A DNA stretch of 64,000 nucleotides from [Pasteurella] aerogenes (GTDB lineage: Bacteria > Pseudomonadota > Gammaproteobacteria > Enterobacterales > Pasteurellaceae): NCBI GenBank assembly GCA_900637275.1, contig LR134362.1, positions 1,736,001 to 1,800,000 on the forward strand, written 5' to 3'. The position numbers were made by a program, and so were the translations under genes. Shown here in pieces: positions 32,397 to 42,102 of the stretch. The notes beneath the pieces were generated by a model. That model saw only the letters and a list, made by a program, of their open reading frames with translations, was not told the origin of the DNA and did no database searches. Position 1 is the first letter of the stretch; every line of letters begins with the position of its first letter.

Positions 32397-33359
32397 TTAT
32401 TTCACTAACCCGCCACTAGCTTGTAAATCCGCGTGGTAAGAGGAACGTACAAAAGGGCCGCAAGCCGCGTGTTCAAAGCCCATGTTTTCTGCTTTTTCAC
32501 GGAATTCGTCAAATTCTTCCGGTGGCACATAGCGCGCAACCGGTAAGTGGTGGCGACTTGGTTGCAAATATTGTCCTAAGGTCAACATTGTTACACCATT
32601 GGTGCGTAAATCTTGCATTACTTGTAAAATTTCTTCATTGGTTTCGCCCAAACCCACCATCAAACCCGATTTGGTCGGGATATGCGGGAACATGGCTTTA
32701 AATTCACGTAATAATTTGAGTGACCATTCATAATCCGCACCAGGGCGAATTTCGCGATAAAGTCGCGGTACATTTTCCAAATTATGGTTAAACACATCCG
32801 GTGGATTGTCTTTTAATTTGTCCAACGCTTGTTCAATGCGACCACGGAAATCCGGCACCAGAATTTCGATTTTAATGCCCGGGTTGAGACGACGCACTTC
32901 TTTAACACATTCGGCGAAATGTCCTGCACCGCGATCCGGTAAGTCATCACGATCCACTGAAGTAATGACCACATAGCGCAATTTCATATCTTGAATGGTT
33001 TCTGCTAATTTGCGCGGTTCTTCCGGATCTGGCGGTAGTGGTTTACCATGAGCAACGTCACAAAATGGACAACGACGAGTACAGATTGCCCCTAAAATCA
33101 TAAAGGTAGCAGTGCCATGGTTGAAACATTCGTGTAAATTTGGGCAAGAGGCTTCTTCACAAACTGAATGTAGCCCGTGTCTTCTCATGCCATTTTTGAT
33201 ACTATCAATTTTTGCCGAGTTTGCTGGCAATTTGATTTTCATCCATTCCGGTTTTTTCAGTAATTCTTGATCTGGGTTAATATTTTTGACGGGAATAATC
33301 GATGTTTTGGCAGCATCACGATATTTGACGCCACGCTCCATTTTAAACGGCGTATTCAT
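32397..33359 (-). CDS. lipA: Lipoyl synthase
   Basis: 320 residues, radical SAM enzyme inserting two sulfurs into octanoyl groups. Radical SAM cysteines in CTRRCPFCDVAHG (residue 94) and the auxiliary cluster cysteines in CEEASCPNLHEC (residue 68); a C-terminal RSSY motif completes the family. Nineteen bases after lipB. Confidence 0.98.
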   Translation of the reverse strand: MNTPFKMERGVKYRDAAKTSIIPVKNINPDQELLKKPEWMKIKLPANSAKIDSIKNGMRRHGLHSVCEEASCPNLHECFNHGTATFMILGAICTRRCPFCDVAHGKPLPPDPEEPRKLAETIQDMKLRYVVITSVDRDDLPDRGAGHFAECVKEVRRLNPGIKIEILVPDFRGRIEQALDKLKDNPPDVFNHNLENVPRLYREIRPGADYEWSLKLLREFKAMFPHIPTKSGLMVGLGETNEEILQVMQDLRTNGVTMLTLGQYLQPSRHHLPVARYVPPEEFDEFREKAENMGFEHAACGPFVRSSYHADLQASGGLVK

Positions 33360-33378
33360 TCAACTTTTCCTATAAATG

Positions 33379-34038
33379 TTAAATTTTTGTTATGTTATTA
33401 TAACCTAATAATTGCGTAAAGTATGCAACTAATTTTGGCGCCACTTTATCGCAATCCGCCTCTGCTTGTGCAACAAAATCGGCTAACTGGCACATCTCTA
33501 AGCCAGCATAACCGCAAGGATTGATATGATGAAATGGAGATAAATCCATATTAATATTCAACGCCAGGCCATGAAAAGAACAGCCGCGGCGAATGCGCAA
33601 GCCCAAAGAGCAGATCTTTTTGCCATCTACATAAACGCCTGGTGCATCTGGTTTAGGATAGGAATTAATGCCATAATCCGCTAGGGTTTTTACCACCGAT
33701 TGTTCAAGTGCGGTCACTAATTGGCGCACATTTAACTCGTTGCCATGCGCCTTATGGCGTTTAACATCAATTAACACATACATAATCTGTTGACCGGGAC
33801 CATGATAAGTGATTTGTCCGCCGCGATCAGATTGGATAACCGGAATGTGACTTTGCGTCAACAAATGCTCCGGCTTACCGGCAGAGCCTTGGGTAAATAC
33901 CGAGGGATGCTGCACCAGCCAAATTTCATCCGGCGTATTGGCATCACGTGTATCGGTAAAATCTTGCATTTTATGCCAAATCTCTTGATAGTCTTGTAAA
34001 CCCAGTTGACGAACAATCAGCGGAATATCTTGCATCAC
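33379..34038 (-). CDS. lipB: Lipoyl(octanoyl) transferase
   Basis: 219 residues. Moves octanoyl from acyl carrier protein to lipoyl domains. RGGQITYHGPGQ (residue 72), the lysine in GKKICSLG (residue 143) and the catalytic cysteine in INPCGYAG (residue 177). Works upstream of LipA. Confidence 0.97.
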   Translation of the reverse strand: MMQDIPLIVRQLGLQDYQEIWHKMQDFTDTRDANTPDEIWLVQHPSVFTQGSAGKPEHLLTQSHIPVIQSDRGGQITYHGPGQQIMYVLIDVKRHKAHGNELNVRQLVTALEQSVVKTLADYGINSYPKPDAPGVYVDGKKICSLGLRIRRGCSFHGLALNINMDLSPFHHINPCGYAGLEMCQLADFVAQAEADCDKVAPKLVAYFTQLLGYNNITKI

Positions 34039-34048
34039 AGCCTCCTTA

Positions 34049-34354
34049 TTACAGCACCATTCTTACACCTGCAATTTTTGCCAATTCCTTGTATAGCGTT
34101 TCGATTTGTTCAATATCTTCCGCGTAAATATCTACAGAAACCGAATTATAGGTTCCTTTGCTGCTGATATGTTGGCGTGGCGCATATTTGCCGCGTACGT
34201 AGCGACTGATCACTTCAACCACATCCTCTACCAAATTCTCGCGATTTAACCCCACTACTTTAAAGGTAAATGAACAAGGAAATTCCAGCAGATCTTTTAA
34301 TTGCTTTTGTGGAATATCTTCAAGTTTAACTATTTTCTCATTTTGTGTTGTCAT
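34049..34354 (-). CDS. ybeD: UPF0250 protein YbeD
   Basis: 101 residues. LEFPCSFTFKVVGL and the ferredoxin-like fold with GTYNSVSVDIYAED match YbeD, which sits at the same place in E. coli. Fold resembles ACT-like regulatory domains; function unknown. Ten bases before lipB. About 14 residues longer at the N-terminus than E. coli YbeD. Confidence 0.92.
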   Translation of the reverse strand: MTTQNEKIVKLEDIPQKQLKDLLEFPCSFTFKVVGLNRENLVEDVVEVISRYVRGKYAPRQHISSKGTYNSVSVDIYAEDIEQIETLYKELAKIAGVRMVL

Positions 34355-34461
34355 CTTTTTTCCTAAAAAACTTATGTCATTTTGACCGCACTTTAGCTTT
34401 GACGGTCAGAAAAAGGATAAAGACGCGCTCATCGCGTCCTTATCTTGGTTGAGGGTAAAAC

Positions 34462-35646
34462 TTAAAATAAACTTTTTACGGTTAACACAATCCAGTCCCA
34501 TGCTTTACCAAAAATGCCACCCTCGTGAACATCATTCATCACTTGCAAATCCACTTTTGCAATGTCTTTGCCATCTAATTGATAAATCACTTTTCCTACT
34601 GCTTGACCTTTGACCAATGGTGCTTCTAAGAATTTTTTGTCTAATTCATAGCGGGTTTTCACATCAGTTTGGCGACCTTTCGGCAAGGTGATAAAGGCAT
34701 CTTGTAATACACCTAATTGCACTTTGTTGTTATCACCATAATACACGCTTTCTTCCGCGATCGGTTTATCTACACTTAATGCTTTGAAGGTTTCAAAATT
34801 TGCAAAACCCCATTGCAACAGTTTTTTACTTTCGACTTCGCGACCTTTATAAGTCGGTACGCCCATTACAACGGAAATCAATCGCATATTATTACTATTG
34901 GTAGCCGAGGCTACTAAATTATAACCTGCTTTATCGGTGTGTCCGGTTTTCATTCCGTCCACATTCATGGTTTTATCCCACAATAATCCGTTGCGGTTTG
35001 GTTGTTTGATCTTATTAAAAGTGAAATCTTTTTCCGCATAAATTTTATATTCTTCTGGCAAATCTCGAATAATGTGCGCCCCGATAATTGCCATATCGCG
35101 CGCTGAAGAATATTGATTTTCGTCATCCAATCCATGTACGGTGGTGAAATGGGTATTTTTTAAACCAAACTGATCCACGAATTTATTCATTTGATCGATA
35201 AATGCTGCCTCGGAACCGGAAACATGTTCTGCCATCGCTACGGTTGCATCATTTCCCGACACCACAATAATACCGCGATTTAAATCAGACACTGACACTT
35301 GTTGGTTAAGATTTAAGAACATTTTGGATGAACCCGGGAAATTTTTACCCCAAGCACTCGTGCCAATTGTCACTAAATCATCATTATGGATTTTGCCTTG
35401 CTTTAACGCATCCCCCACCACATAGCTGGTCATCATTTTGGTTAAGGACGCCGGATATTGATGTTGATCCGGGTTTAATGACGCCAATACCGCACCGGAA
35501 TTGTAATCCATTAAAACGAACGTCTGAGCGTTCAATTCAGGTGCAGCAATACCATGTTGCATATCTTCCGCCAAGGTTAAGGTTGGCAAAGATAATAATC
35601 CGGCGACAAAAGCTATTTTGGTTTTTTTGAATACGTTGTTTAACAT
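34462..35646 (-). CDS. dacA: D-alanyl-D-alanine carboxypeptidase (PBP5/6 type)
   Basis: 394 residues. Signal peptide ending TLTLAEDM (about 26). Active-site triad: Ser67-x-x-Lys70 (SLTK), SGN 130-132 and KTG 233-235. C-terminal beta domain then an amphipathic tail (KAWDWIVLTVKSLF) that anchors it to the outer face of the inner membrane. Trims peptidoglycan pentapeptides. Fifteen bases after rlpA. Confidence 0.97.
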   Translation of the reverse strand: MLNNVFKKTKIAFVAGLLSLPTLTLAEDMQHGIAAPELNAQTFVLMDYNSGAVLASLNPDQHQYPASLTKMMTSYVVGDALKQGKIHNDDLVTIGTSAWGKNFPGSSKMFLNLNQQVSVSDLNRGIIVVSGNDATVAMAEHVSGSEAAFIDQMNKFVDQFGLKNTHFTTVHGLDDENQYSSARDMAIIGAHIIRDLPEEYKIYAEKDFTFNKIKQPNRNGLLWDKTMNVDGMKTGHTDKAGYNLVASATNSNNMRLISVVMGVPTYKGREVESKKLLQWGFANFETFKALSVDKPIAEESVYYGDNNKVQLGVLQDAFITLPKGRQTDVKTRYELDKKFLEAPLVKGQAVGKVIYQLDGKDIAKVDLQVMNDVHEGGIFGKAWDWIVLTVKSLF

Positions 35647-35661
35647 CTAAAAATCCTATAT

Positions 35662-36504
35662 TTAGTTATAACTATACACAATAAGTTGTTTTGCTTGATT
35701 CAGTTTTTTCAACTGTGCTTTCAGTTGATTGATCTCATTTTGGCTTTTCATCGGTCCAAAATGAATATCGTATTTGGCTCCGTTTTGGGAAATTTCAGCC
35801 TTGACATTTTCTAACGCTAATTGGTCGATCAATTGCTCTGCCTGTTTTTTATTGCTCACATTCAACATACGCAATTTATAACCGCTTTGTTGGCTTACAT
35901 CTTCTTTTCCCCGATACGCGGTAGCGGTGCTATCAATGCGCTGCGCCGCTTCTTTGGTTTTTGCCGATTTGGCTAACACTTCTGCTGCCGGACCGGAAAT
36001 TTTTCCGCTACGATCAACGTGTAATGCCTCAATGCGCACTTTTCCGGTACCACTACCGATAATGCCGATTTCTTTGGCTGATGCATAAGATAAATCAATA
36101 ATGCGTTTATTTGAAAACGGACCGCGATCATTAATCCGTACAATAACTTTGCGATTGTTACGCAAATTTGTCACTAACGCATAAGAATTTAGCGGAAGGG
36201 TTTTATGTGCAGCGGTGTAAAGTGTCGGATGGTAGGCTTCTCCGCTGGCGGTTCTACGTCCGGTAAACTTTTTGTGATAATAACTGGCAATGCCTTCCGT
36301 GCTATAATTTTTCGCGTTTTTGCTATTTTTAGTGGTATAAGTTTTTCCTTTGACTTGATAAGTATGCGTTTTATTTGTAGTCGTTCGATGTGTCAGCTTA
36401 GGGCCTTGAATGCCATAATGCTTCTTTGTTTGTGCATTAGCCGACACAGCGATGGCACTAACTAAAAGTGCGGTCAATAATTTCACTGTTTTGGTTAATT
36501 TCAT
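35662..36504 (-). CDS. rlpA: RlpA-type septal lytic transglycosylase with SPOR domain
   Basis: 280 residues. Double-psi beta-barrel at about 65-160 (GIASYYHKKFTGRRTASGE, catalytic Asp in INDRGPF) and a C-terminal SPOR domain (SGYKLRMLNVSNKKQAEQL). SPOR binds denuded septal glycan. Unlike E. coli RlpA there is no lipobox: the leader ends AVSANAQ, so the protein should be soluble periplasmic rather than lipid-anchored. An uptake signal lies inside the signal-peptide codons. Confidence 0.93.
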   Translation of the reverse strand: MKLTKTVKLLTALLVSAIAVSANAQTKKHYGIQGPKLTHRTTTNKTHTYQVKGKTYTTKNSKNAKNYSTEGIASYYHKKFTGRRTASGEAYHPTLYTAAHKTLPLNSYALVTNLRNNRKVIVRINDRGPFSNKRIIDLSYASAKEIGIIGSGTGKVRIEALHVDRSGKISGPAAEVLAKSAKTKEAAQRIDSTATAYRGKEDVSQQSGYKLRMLNVSNKKQAEQLIDQLALENVKAEISQNGAKYDIHFGPMKSQNEINQLKAQLKKLNQAKQLIVYSYN

Positions 36505-36569
36505 AAAAATAGTCTCTAGGTTAAATTAATTAAAAATACAAATAGCTTTTAACTAAGATTGCGGAAATA

Positions 36570-37685
36570 TTATTTAGTTCCCTTAAAAAAATGTTCTTTG
36601 TGGGTATGGATAGACATAATCAAGCCAAATCCCGCCATTAAGGTGACAAAAGAGGTTCCACCATAACTCACTAAAGGCAGCGGTACACCTACCACCGGCA
36701 AAATGCCACTTACCATTCCAACGTTAACAAACACATATACAAAGAAGATCAAAATTAACGCGCCAACCAAGGTACGCCCAAAGGCATTTTGTGCATTAAC
36801 GCCAATCATCAACCCACGGGAAACAATAAAAATATAAATCGCCATTAAAATACAAAAGCCAATCATACCATATTCTTCACTTAATACCGCAAAGATAAAA
36901 TCCGTATGGGGTTCAGGCAAAAACTCCAGTTGCGATTGGGTGCCTTGCATCCAGCCTTTACCCCAAATGCCGCCTGAACCAATCGCGATTTTTGATTGTA
37001 AAATGTGATAACCGGCGCCCAGCGGATCTTTTTCCGGATCGAGCAACGTTAGCACCCTTGTGCGTTGGTAATCATGCATTAAATAAAACCACATAATCGG
37101 AATAAACGCCGCTAAGGCGATTATCGCCGCCGAAATTAGCCACCAACTCATCCCCGCCAAGAAAACCACAAAAACCCCAGAGGCGCTAACCAAAATAGAG
37201 GTTCCCAAATCTGGCTGAATTGCCACTAATAACGTTGGCACAATAATCAGCAACAAGGCAATAAAGGTATCTTTTAAACTCGGCGGTAAAGCACGTTTTC
37301 CTAAATAAACTGCGACCATCAAAGGTACAGATAACTTCACGATTTCAGAGGGTTGGAAACGAAATAAACCTAAATCTAACCAGCGTTGCGCCCCTTTACT
37401 AGTGGTACCGATTAAATCGACCAAAATCAATAAAACAATCCCCACGCCGAATAAATAAGGAGCAATGCGTTGGTAAAATTTAGGTGAAAATTGCGCCATA
37501 ACAAACATCACCGCAAAGCCTAAAGCTACTTGAATTAAGCGGTTTCTAAACATATTTTCATTGCCGCCGGAAGCACTATATAGCACCACCAACCCAAATC
37601 CGGAAATCACGACCAAGCCGAGAAATAACCAAAAATCAATATGTAAACGACGCCATAAGGAAAGCCAAATATTTTTCTCACTCAT
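36570..37685 (-). CDS. mrdB: Rod-shape SEDS glycosyltransferase
   Basis: 371 residues (RodA), about ten membrane segments. SEDS motif GSGGIWGKGWMQGTQSQLEFLPEPHTDFIF (written in the sequence near residue 235) and a C-terminal GMVSGILPVVGVPLPLVSYG region. Polymerises lateral-wall peptidoglycan with PBP2. Overlaps mrdA by 8 bases. Confidence 0.97.
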   Translation of the reverse strand: MSEKNIWLSLWRRLHIDFWLFLGLVVISGFGLVVLYSASGGNENMFRNRLIQVALGFAVMFVMAQFSPKFYQRIAPYLFGVGIVLLILVDLIGTTSKGAQRWLDLGLFRFQPSEIVKLSVPLMVAVYLGKRALPPSLKDTFIALLLIIVPTLLVAIQPDLGTSILVSASGVFVVFLAGMSWWLISAAIIALAAFIPIMWFYLMHDYQRTRVLTLLDPEKDPLGAGYHILQSKIAIGSGGIWGKGWMQGTQSQLEFLPEPHTDFIFAVLSEEYGMIGFCILMAIYIFIVSRGLMIGVNAQNAFGRTLVGALILIFFVYVFVNVGMVSGILPVVGVPLPLVSYGGTSFVTLMAGFGLIMSIHTHKEHFFKGTK

Positions 37686-39663
37686 TATTTTGCTTCTCCA
37701 CTACAGTTGTTTTATTTGTTGTTTCGTGTTTATCTTCATTTTTCGCTTTATCGGAATCAGCCTGATTTTGCTCACGCGCCACTTGTGGCAAACGCTCATT
37801 CAAATAATAATCCATCACGCTACGTACCACAGGTCCGGCATTGCTTCCGCCACCACCGGCATTTTCCAAAATGACTGCAACCACCATTTTCGGATTTTCG
37901 TAAGGTGCAAAACCTACAAACCACGCATGGTCATGCAATTCTTTTACCAAATTTCCGGCGTTGTAGGTTTGATTTTCTTTCAAACTAAACACTTGTGCGG
38001 TTCCTGATTTACCGGCGACATGATAATTTGTACCAATAAAAGGTTTGCGTCCTGTCCCGTTACTGGCGTTAACTACGTTATACATTCCACGTTTTGCCAA
38101 TTCCCAATATTGCTGTTTTGGCTCGTTAATATCTTCATACAGCAAAGGGTCTTTATAAGGCTCAATTTTATCGCCCTCTATATATTTCATCAGATGTGGT
38201 GTATTCACTTTCCCATTGTTTACCAATACCGCCAATGCTTTTGCAACTTGCAATGGTGTTGCGATCCAATACCCTTGTCCGATACCAACAGAAATTGTAT
38301 CGCCTTGTACCCAAGGTCTTTTATATTTTTTCTGTTTCCAATCACGCGTTGGCATAATACCGGAAGCTTCTTCTAAAATATCAATCCCAGTTGGCATCCC
38401 GAACCCAAAATGGTTCATCCAACTGGAAACTCGATCTATTCCCATATTGTACGCCACTTGATAAAAATACGTATCTGACGATTCTGCAATCGCCTTGTTT
38501 AAGTCCGTGTGACCGTGTCCGGAACGTTTCCAGTCTCTAAAGCGTTTGGTAGAACCGGGTAAAATCCAATAACCCGGGTCAAACACTGTCGTAGAAGGGG
38601 TGACGACATTTTCTTGCAACGCGGCTACCGACATAAATGGTTTAATGGTGGATGCCGGTGGATAAGCGCCTTGCGTCGCGCGACTATACAACGGACGATT
38701 AACATCTTCCAATAAACGCTTATAATCTGCGCTGGAAATCCCGCCAACAAATAAATTATTGTCATAGGTCGGTGTGGAAACCATCGCTAATACGCTACTA
38801 TCTTTCGGATCCAGCACGACTACCGCGCCTTTGCGGTTACCTAATAAATTGAGAATATAACGTTGCAATTCCAAATCAATGGTCAAATGAATGCTTTTTC
38901 CCGCTACTGCCGGCTGCTCACGCAGTTTACGAATGACTTTCCCACGGTTATTCACTTCTACTTCTTCAAAGCCGACGGTACCGTGCAATTCGTCCTCGTA
39001 ATAACGCTCAATGCCTAATTTACCGATATCCGAGGTACCCGCATAATCAGCGTATTTATCTTCATTTTTCAGGCGTTCTACATCTTTATCGTTGATTTTT
39101 GCTACATAGCCCAAAATATGCGTTAAAGGTTCGCCATACAAATAATGACGTTTAAAATAAGGTTTGACTTCTAAACTTGGAAATTTATATTGGTTAACCG
39201 CAAAGCGGGCAATGTGTTCTTCAGTCAAATCGGATTTCAACAAAATTGGCGTATAACGTGAAGATCGGCGACGTTCCTTGCGAAAATTCTCAATATCGGC
39301 ATCATTTAAGCCCACAATCAATTTTAATTCTTCAAAAGTGCGGTCTAAATTTTCCACTTTTTCCGGTACAATATATAGCCCGAAAAAGGTCAAGTTTTCC
39401 GCCAACAGTTTCCCGTAACGATCATAAATTAATCCGCGCGTTGGCGGTAAAGGCAATAATTTAATACGGTTCCCGTTGGAGCGGGTTTGGTAGCTGTCAT
39501 AATTAGTAACTTGAAGATGGTATAAATTGGTTAACAAGATTGCAGATAATCCCAACACGCCGATAAATGAAATTAACGCTCGGCGTGCAAACAGGTTCCG
39601 TTCCGCTTTTTTATCACGAATCGGATCTTGGGGAGGTTGAGAAAGCCATTTTTTCAAGTTCAT
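37678..39663 (-). CDS. mrdA: Penicillin-binding protein 2
   Basis: 661 residues. One N-terminal membrane helix (residues 29-48), a dimerisation/pedestal domain and the transpeptidase: Ser338 in STIK, SSD at 395-397 and KSG at 552-554. Partner of RodA in cell elongation. The C-terminal 35 residues are Lys/Glu/Asn rich (NEDKHETTNKTTVVEK), longer than needed for catalysis. Confidence 0.97.
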   Translation of the reverse strand: MNLKKWLSQPPQDPIRDKKAERNLFARRALISFIGVLGLSAILLTNLYHLQVTNYDSYQTRSNGNRIKLLPLPPTRGLIYDRYGKLLAENLTFFGLYIVPEKVENLDRTFEELKLIVGLNDADIENFRKERRRSSRYTPILLKSDLTEEHIARFAVNQYKFPSLEVKPYFKRHYLYGEPLTHILGYVAKINDKDVERLKNEDKYADYAGTSDIGKLGIERYYEDELHGTVGFEEVEVNNRGKVIRKLREQPAVAGKSIHLTIDLELQRYILNLLGNRKGAVVVLDPKDSSVLAMVSTPTYDNNLFVGGISSADYKRLLEDVNRPLYSRATQGAYPPASTIKPFMSVAALQENVVTPSTTVFDPGYWILPGSTKRFRDWKRSGHGHTDLNKAIAESSDTYFYQVAYNMGIDRVSSWMNHFGFGMPTGIDILEEASGIMPTRDWKQKKYKRPWVQGDTISVGIGQGYWIATPLQVAKALAVLVNNGKVNTPHLMKYIEGDKIEPYKDPLLYEDINEPKQQYWELAKRGMYNVVNASNGTGRKPFIGTNYHVAGKSGTAQVFSLKENQTYNAGNLVKELHDHAWFVGFAPYENPKMVVAVILENAGGGGSNAGPVVRSVMDYYLNERLPQVAREQNQADSDKAKNEDKHETTNKTTVVEKQNNE

Positions 39664-39678
39664 AGAATGTTTCTCAAA

Positions 39679-40146
39679 TTACTCGCGGTGATAGGGGTGA
39701 TTTGTGGTCAATGACCAAGCACGATACAAACTTTCAGCCACCACCACGCGCACTAACGGATGTGGCAATGTTAATGGTGATAACGACCAACTTTGTTCTG
39801 CCGCCGCTTTACATTCGGCAGACAACCCTTCCGGTCCACCAATCAACAAACACAGATCGCGCCCGTCGTTTTTCCAAGTTTCCAATTGTTGCGCCAATTG
39901 CTCAGTTGTCCAAGGTTTACCAGGAATATCTAAAGTAACAATTTTCCCCTTGCCACAAGCTGCCAACATGGCTTTTCCTTCTAGATCTAAAATACGCTTA
40001 ATATCCGCATTTTTGCCTCGTTTTCCGGCAGGAATTTCTATCAGCTCAAAGGGCATTTCTTTTGGGAAACGACGTTGATATTCTTCAAATCCAGTAGTGA
40101 CCCACGCCGGCATTTTGGTGCCTACTGCAATCAATTGAATTTTCAT
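39679..40146 (-). CDS. rlmH: 23S rRNA (pseudouridine1915-N3)-methyltransferase
   Basis: 155 residues, SPOUT fold. KGKIVTLDIPGKPWTTEQLA, LLIGGPEGL (residue 102) and the C-terminal LPHPLVRVVVAESLYRAWS form the SAM-binding knot. Fifteen bases before mrdA and ten after rsfS. Confidence 0.97.
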   Translation of the reverse strand: MKIQLIAVGTKMPAWVTTGFEEYQRRFPKEMPFELIEIPAGKRGKNADIKRILDLEGKAMLAACGKGKIVTLDIPGKPWTTEQLAQQLETWKNDGRDLCLLIGGPEGLSAECKAAAEQSWSLSPLTLPHPLVRVVVAESLYRAWSLTTNHPYHRE

Positions 40147-40155
40147 AGTGCCAAA

Positions 40156-40467
40156 CTATGCCCAAAGTTTTTCTAATTGATACAGTTCGCGGCTGTCCGC
40201 CTGCAAAATATGCACCATGGCTTGACCAAAATCTACCACAATCCAATCGGCAGTTGTTTTTCCTTCCTCGCCGAAGGTCTCAAATCCCGCTTGTTTACTT
40301 TCATCAATTAATTTTTGCGCCAGTGAAGAGACATGGCGGCTGGACGTTCCGGTACAAATAATCATATCGTCAGTAATCGACGATTTGCCGCGTACATCAA
40401 TGGTTAAAATATCTGTAGCTTTTAAATCATCCAATGTATTGACTAAAAAATCGACTAATTTCATCAC
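40156..40467 (-). CDS. rsfS: Ribosomal silencing factor RsfS
   Basis: 103 residues. DILTIDVRGKSSITDDMIIC and GEGKTTADWIVVDFGQAMVH are family signatures. Binds L14 and prevents subunit joining in starvation. First gene of the long cell-wall/lipoate cluster. Confidence 0.96.
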   Translation of the reverse strand: MMKLVDFLVNTLDDLKATDILTIDVRGKSSITDDMIICTGTSSRHVSSLAQKLIDESKQAGFETFGEEGKTTADWIVVDFGQAMVHILQADSRELYQLEKLWA

Positions 40468-40575
40468 TCTTGTTTATTGGTTATAATCAAAATTAAAAGA
40501 GTAATTTTAACACGAGAAAACTCGGATAGGAACGAAAGATACGTATTTCAGCGGACGATTGATAAAAATAACGTA

Positions 40576-40620
40576 AAAATGACCGCACTTTATGACATGG
40601 CATCAATAAAGTGCGGTGAA
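40576..40620 (-). terminator. Uptake-signal-pair terminator of rhlB
   Basis: ACCGCACTTTA (40582-40592) and TAAAGTGCGGT (40607-40617); on the minus strand followed by CATTTTT. Confidence 0.7.
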
Positions 40621-40622
40621 TT

Positions 40623-41900
40623 TTAGAAACGTTTTTTAAATGGGCGAGAATTGCCGCGCACAGTACTGCGGTTATTATGTGCATTGGTGCGATTTAACGG
40701 TTGCGCGCGTTTTAAGCGCAACGGTTTTGGCAAATCGGTTAACAAGGCATTCGGATCATATTGACTGACGGGAATGGAATGGCCGATATATTCTTCAATT
40801 GCGGGTAAATTCATGGCGTATTCTTCGCAAGCAAAACTTATCGACACACCGCTTTCGCCGGCTCGTCCAGTGCGTCCAATACGATGCACATAATCTTCCC
40901 GATCGTCTGGCAAGTCATAATTGAATACATGGCTGACATCCGGAATATGCAATCCTCGCGCTGCGACATCCGTTGCCACCAAAATATCCAACGCCCCGTC
41001 GGTAAATTGTTTCAACAGGCTTAAGCGCTTTTTCTGTGCCACATCGCCGGTGAGCAAACCGACACGATTTCCGTCCGCCGCTAAATAACCCCAAATTTCT
41101 TCACAACGATGTTTAGTATTCGCAAACACAATACAACGCTGCGGCCATTCTTCTTCGAGCAAGGTCATTAACAATGCCATTTTGTCTTGGTTGGACGGAT
41201 AGAATAATTCTTCTTTGATATGGTGTCCGGTTTTTTGCAAGGGTTCGATTTCCAGATATTGCGGATCATTCATATCTTCAAAAGCAAGCTCTCGCACTTT
41301 GTAAGACAGCGTGGCGGAAAATAACATGGTCAAACGTTGTTGTACCGGCGGACATTTGCGCAATAAATAGCGAATATCTTTAATAAAACCCAGATCAAAC
41401 ATCCGATCTGCTTCATCCAGTACCACCACTTGAATGTGATCCAAGCGAATAATCCCTTGTTTGACATAGTCAATCACCCGTCCGGTCGTACCGATCAAAA
41501 TATCCACACCTTGCTCAATGGCTTTTAATTGTTTCTCGTAACCGTCGCCGCCATATGCCAAAGCGGTTTTCAAGCCACTGGCTTGCGCAAAAATGGCAGC
41601 ATCATGATCAATTTGCACCGCTAATTCACGGGTCGGTGCTAAAATCAGCGCGCGAGGTTGGGACATTGCTTTACTCGGATTTTGTAATAAGTGATGGAAA
41701 GTGGCGGTTAAAAATGCCATGGTTTTTCCTGTTCCGGTTTGTGCCTGTCCTGCCACATCGCGTCCTTGCAAACTTATGGGCAAAGACAACGCTTGAATTG
41801 GCGTACAGTATTCAAATCCCTGTTGTTGCAAGGCTTGTAAGAGGGTAGGGTGTAACGGTAAATCAGCAAAACGACGCTGACTTAAATGATTATTTTGCAT
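40623..41900 (-). CDS. rhlB: ATP-dependent RNA helicase RhlB
   Basis: 425 residues, DEAD-box helicase. Q motif YCTPIQALSLPI, Walker A AQTGTGKT, DEAD at LDEADRMFDLGF, SAT in LFSATLS, and HRIGRTGRAG. The LPAIEEYIGHSIPVSQYDPN tail and position opposite rho identify RhlB rather than RhlE or SrmB. Degradosome component in E. coli. Basic tail (RSTVRGNSRPFKKRF). Confidence 0.96.
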   Translation of the reverse strand: MQNNHLSQRRFADLPLHPTLLQALQQQGFEYCTPIQALSLPISLQGRDVAGQAQTGTGKTMAFLTATFHHLLQNPSKAMSQPRALILAPTRELAVQIDHDAAIFAQASGLKTALAYGGDGYEKQLKAIEQGVDILIGTTGRVIDYVKQGIIRLDHIQVVVLDEADRMFDLGFIKDIRYLLRKCPPVQQRLTMLFSATLSYKVRELAFEDMNDPQYLEIEPLQKTGHHIKEELFYPSNQDKMALLMTLLEEEWPQRCIVFANTKHRCEEIWGYLAADGNRVGLLTGDVAQKKRLSLLKQFTDGALDILVATDVAARGLHIPDVSHVFNYDLPDDREDYVHRIGRTGRAGESGVSISFACEEYAMNLPAIEEYIGHSIPVSQYDPNALLTDLPKPLRLKRAQPLNRTNAHNNRSTVRGNSRPFKKRF

Positions 41901-42020
41901 AATAAAGTCTGTTTTATTGAAAATTTGTGCCTAAGCATATCATGAAGTCAAAAAATCCTCAAAAAAGGACCGCACTTTTTATAAAAAACTTGTGGAATAA
42001 CTAGACAGCATAGGGATTTA

Positions 42021-42089
42021 ATGATAATTTACGCCTTGTCTATCGCCCTTAAAAAGGCAATTCAAATAAATTTACAATATCCAATCTAA
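42021..42089 (+). CDS. Possible 22-residue leader peptide of rho
   Basis: ATG 42021 (GGGA upstream) opens a frame of 22 codons ending 13 bases before rho. E. coli rho also has a short leader reading frame, but the sequences do not match. Could be chance. Confidence 0.2.
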   Translation: MIIYALSIALKKAIQINLQYPI

Positions 42090-42102
42090 TGACATTTCAA
42101 TT

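Noticed and set aside
38976..39010. Frameshift in mrdA
   Set aside because: The 661-codon frame is continuous and all three active-site motifs are present.
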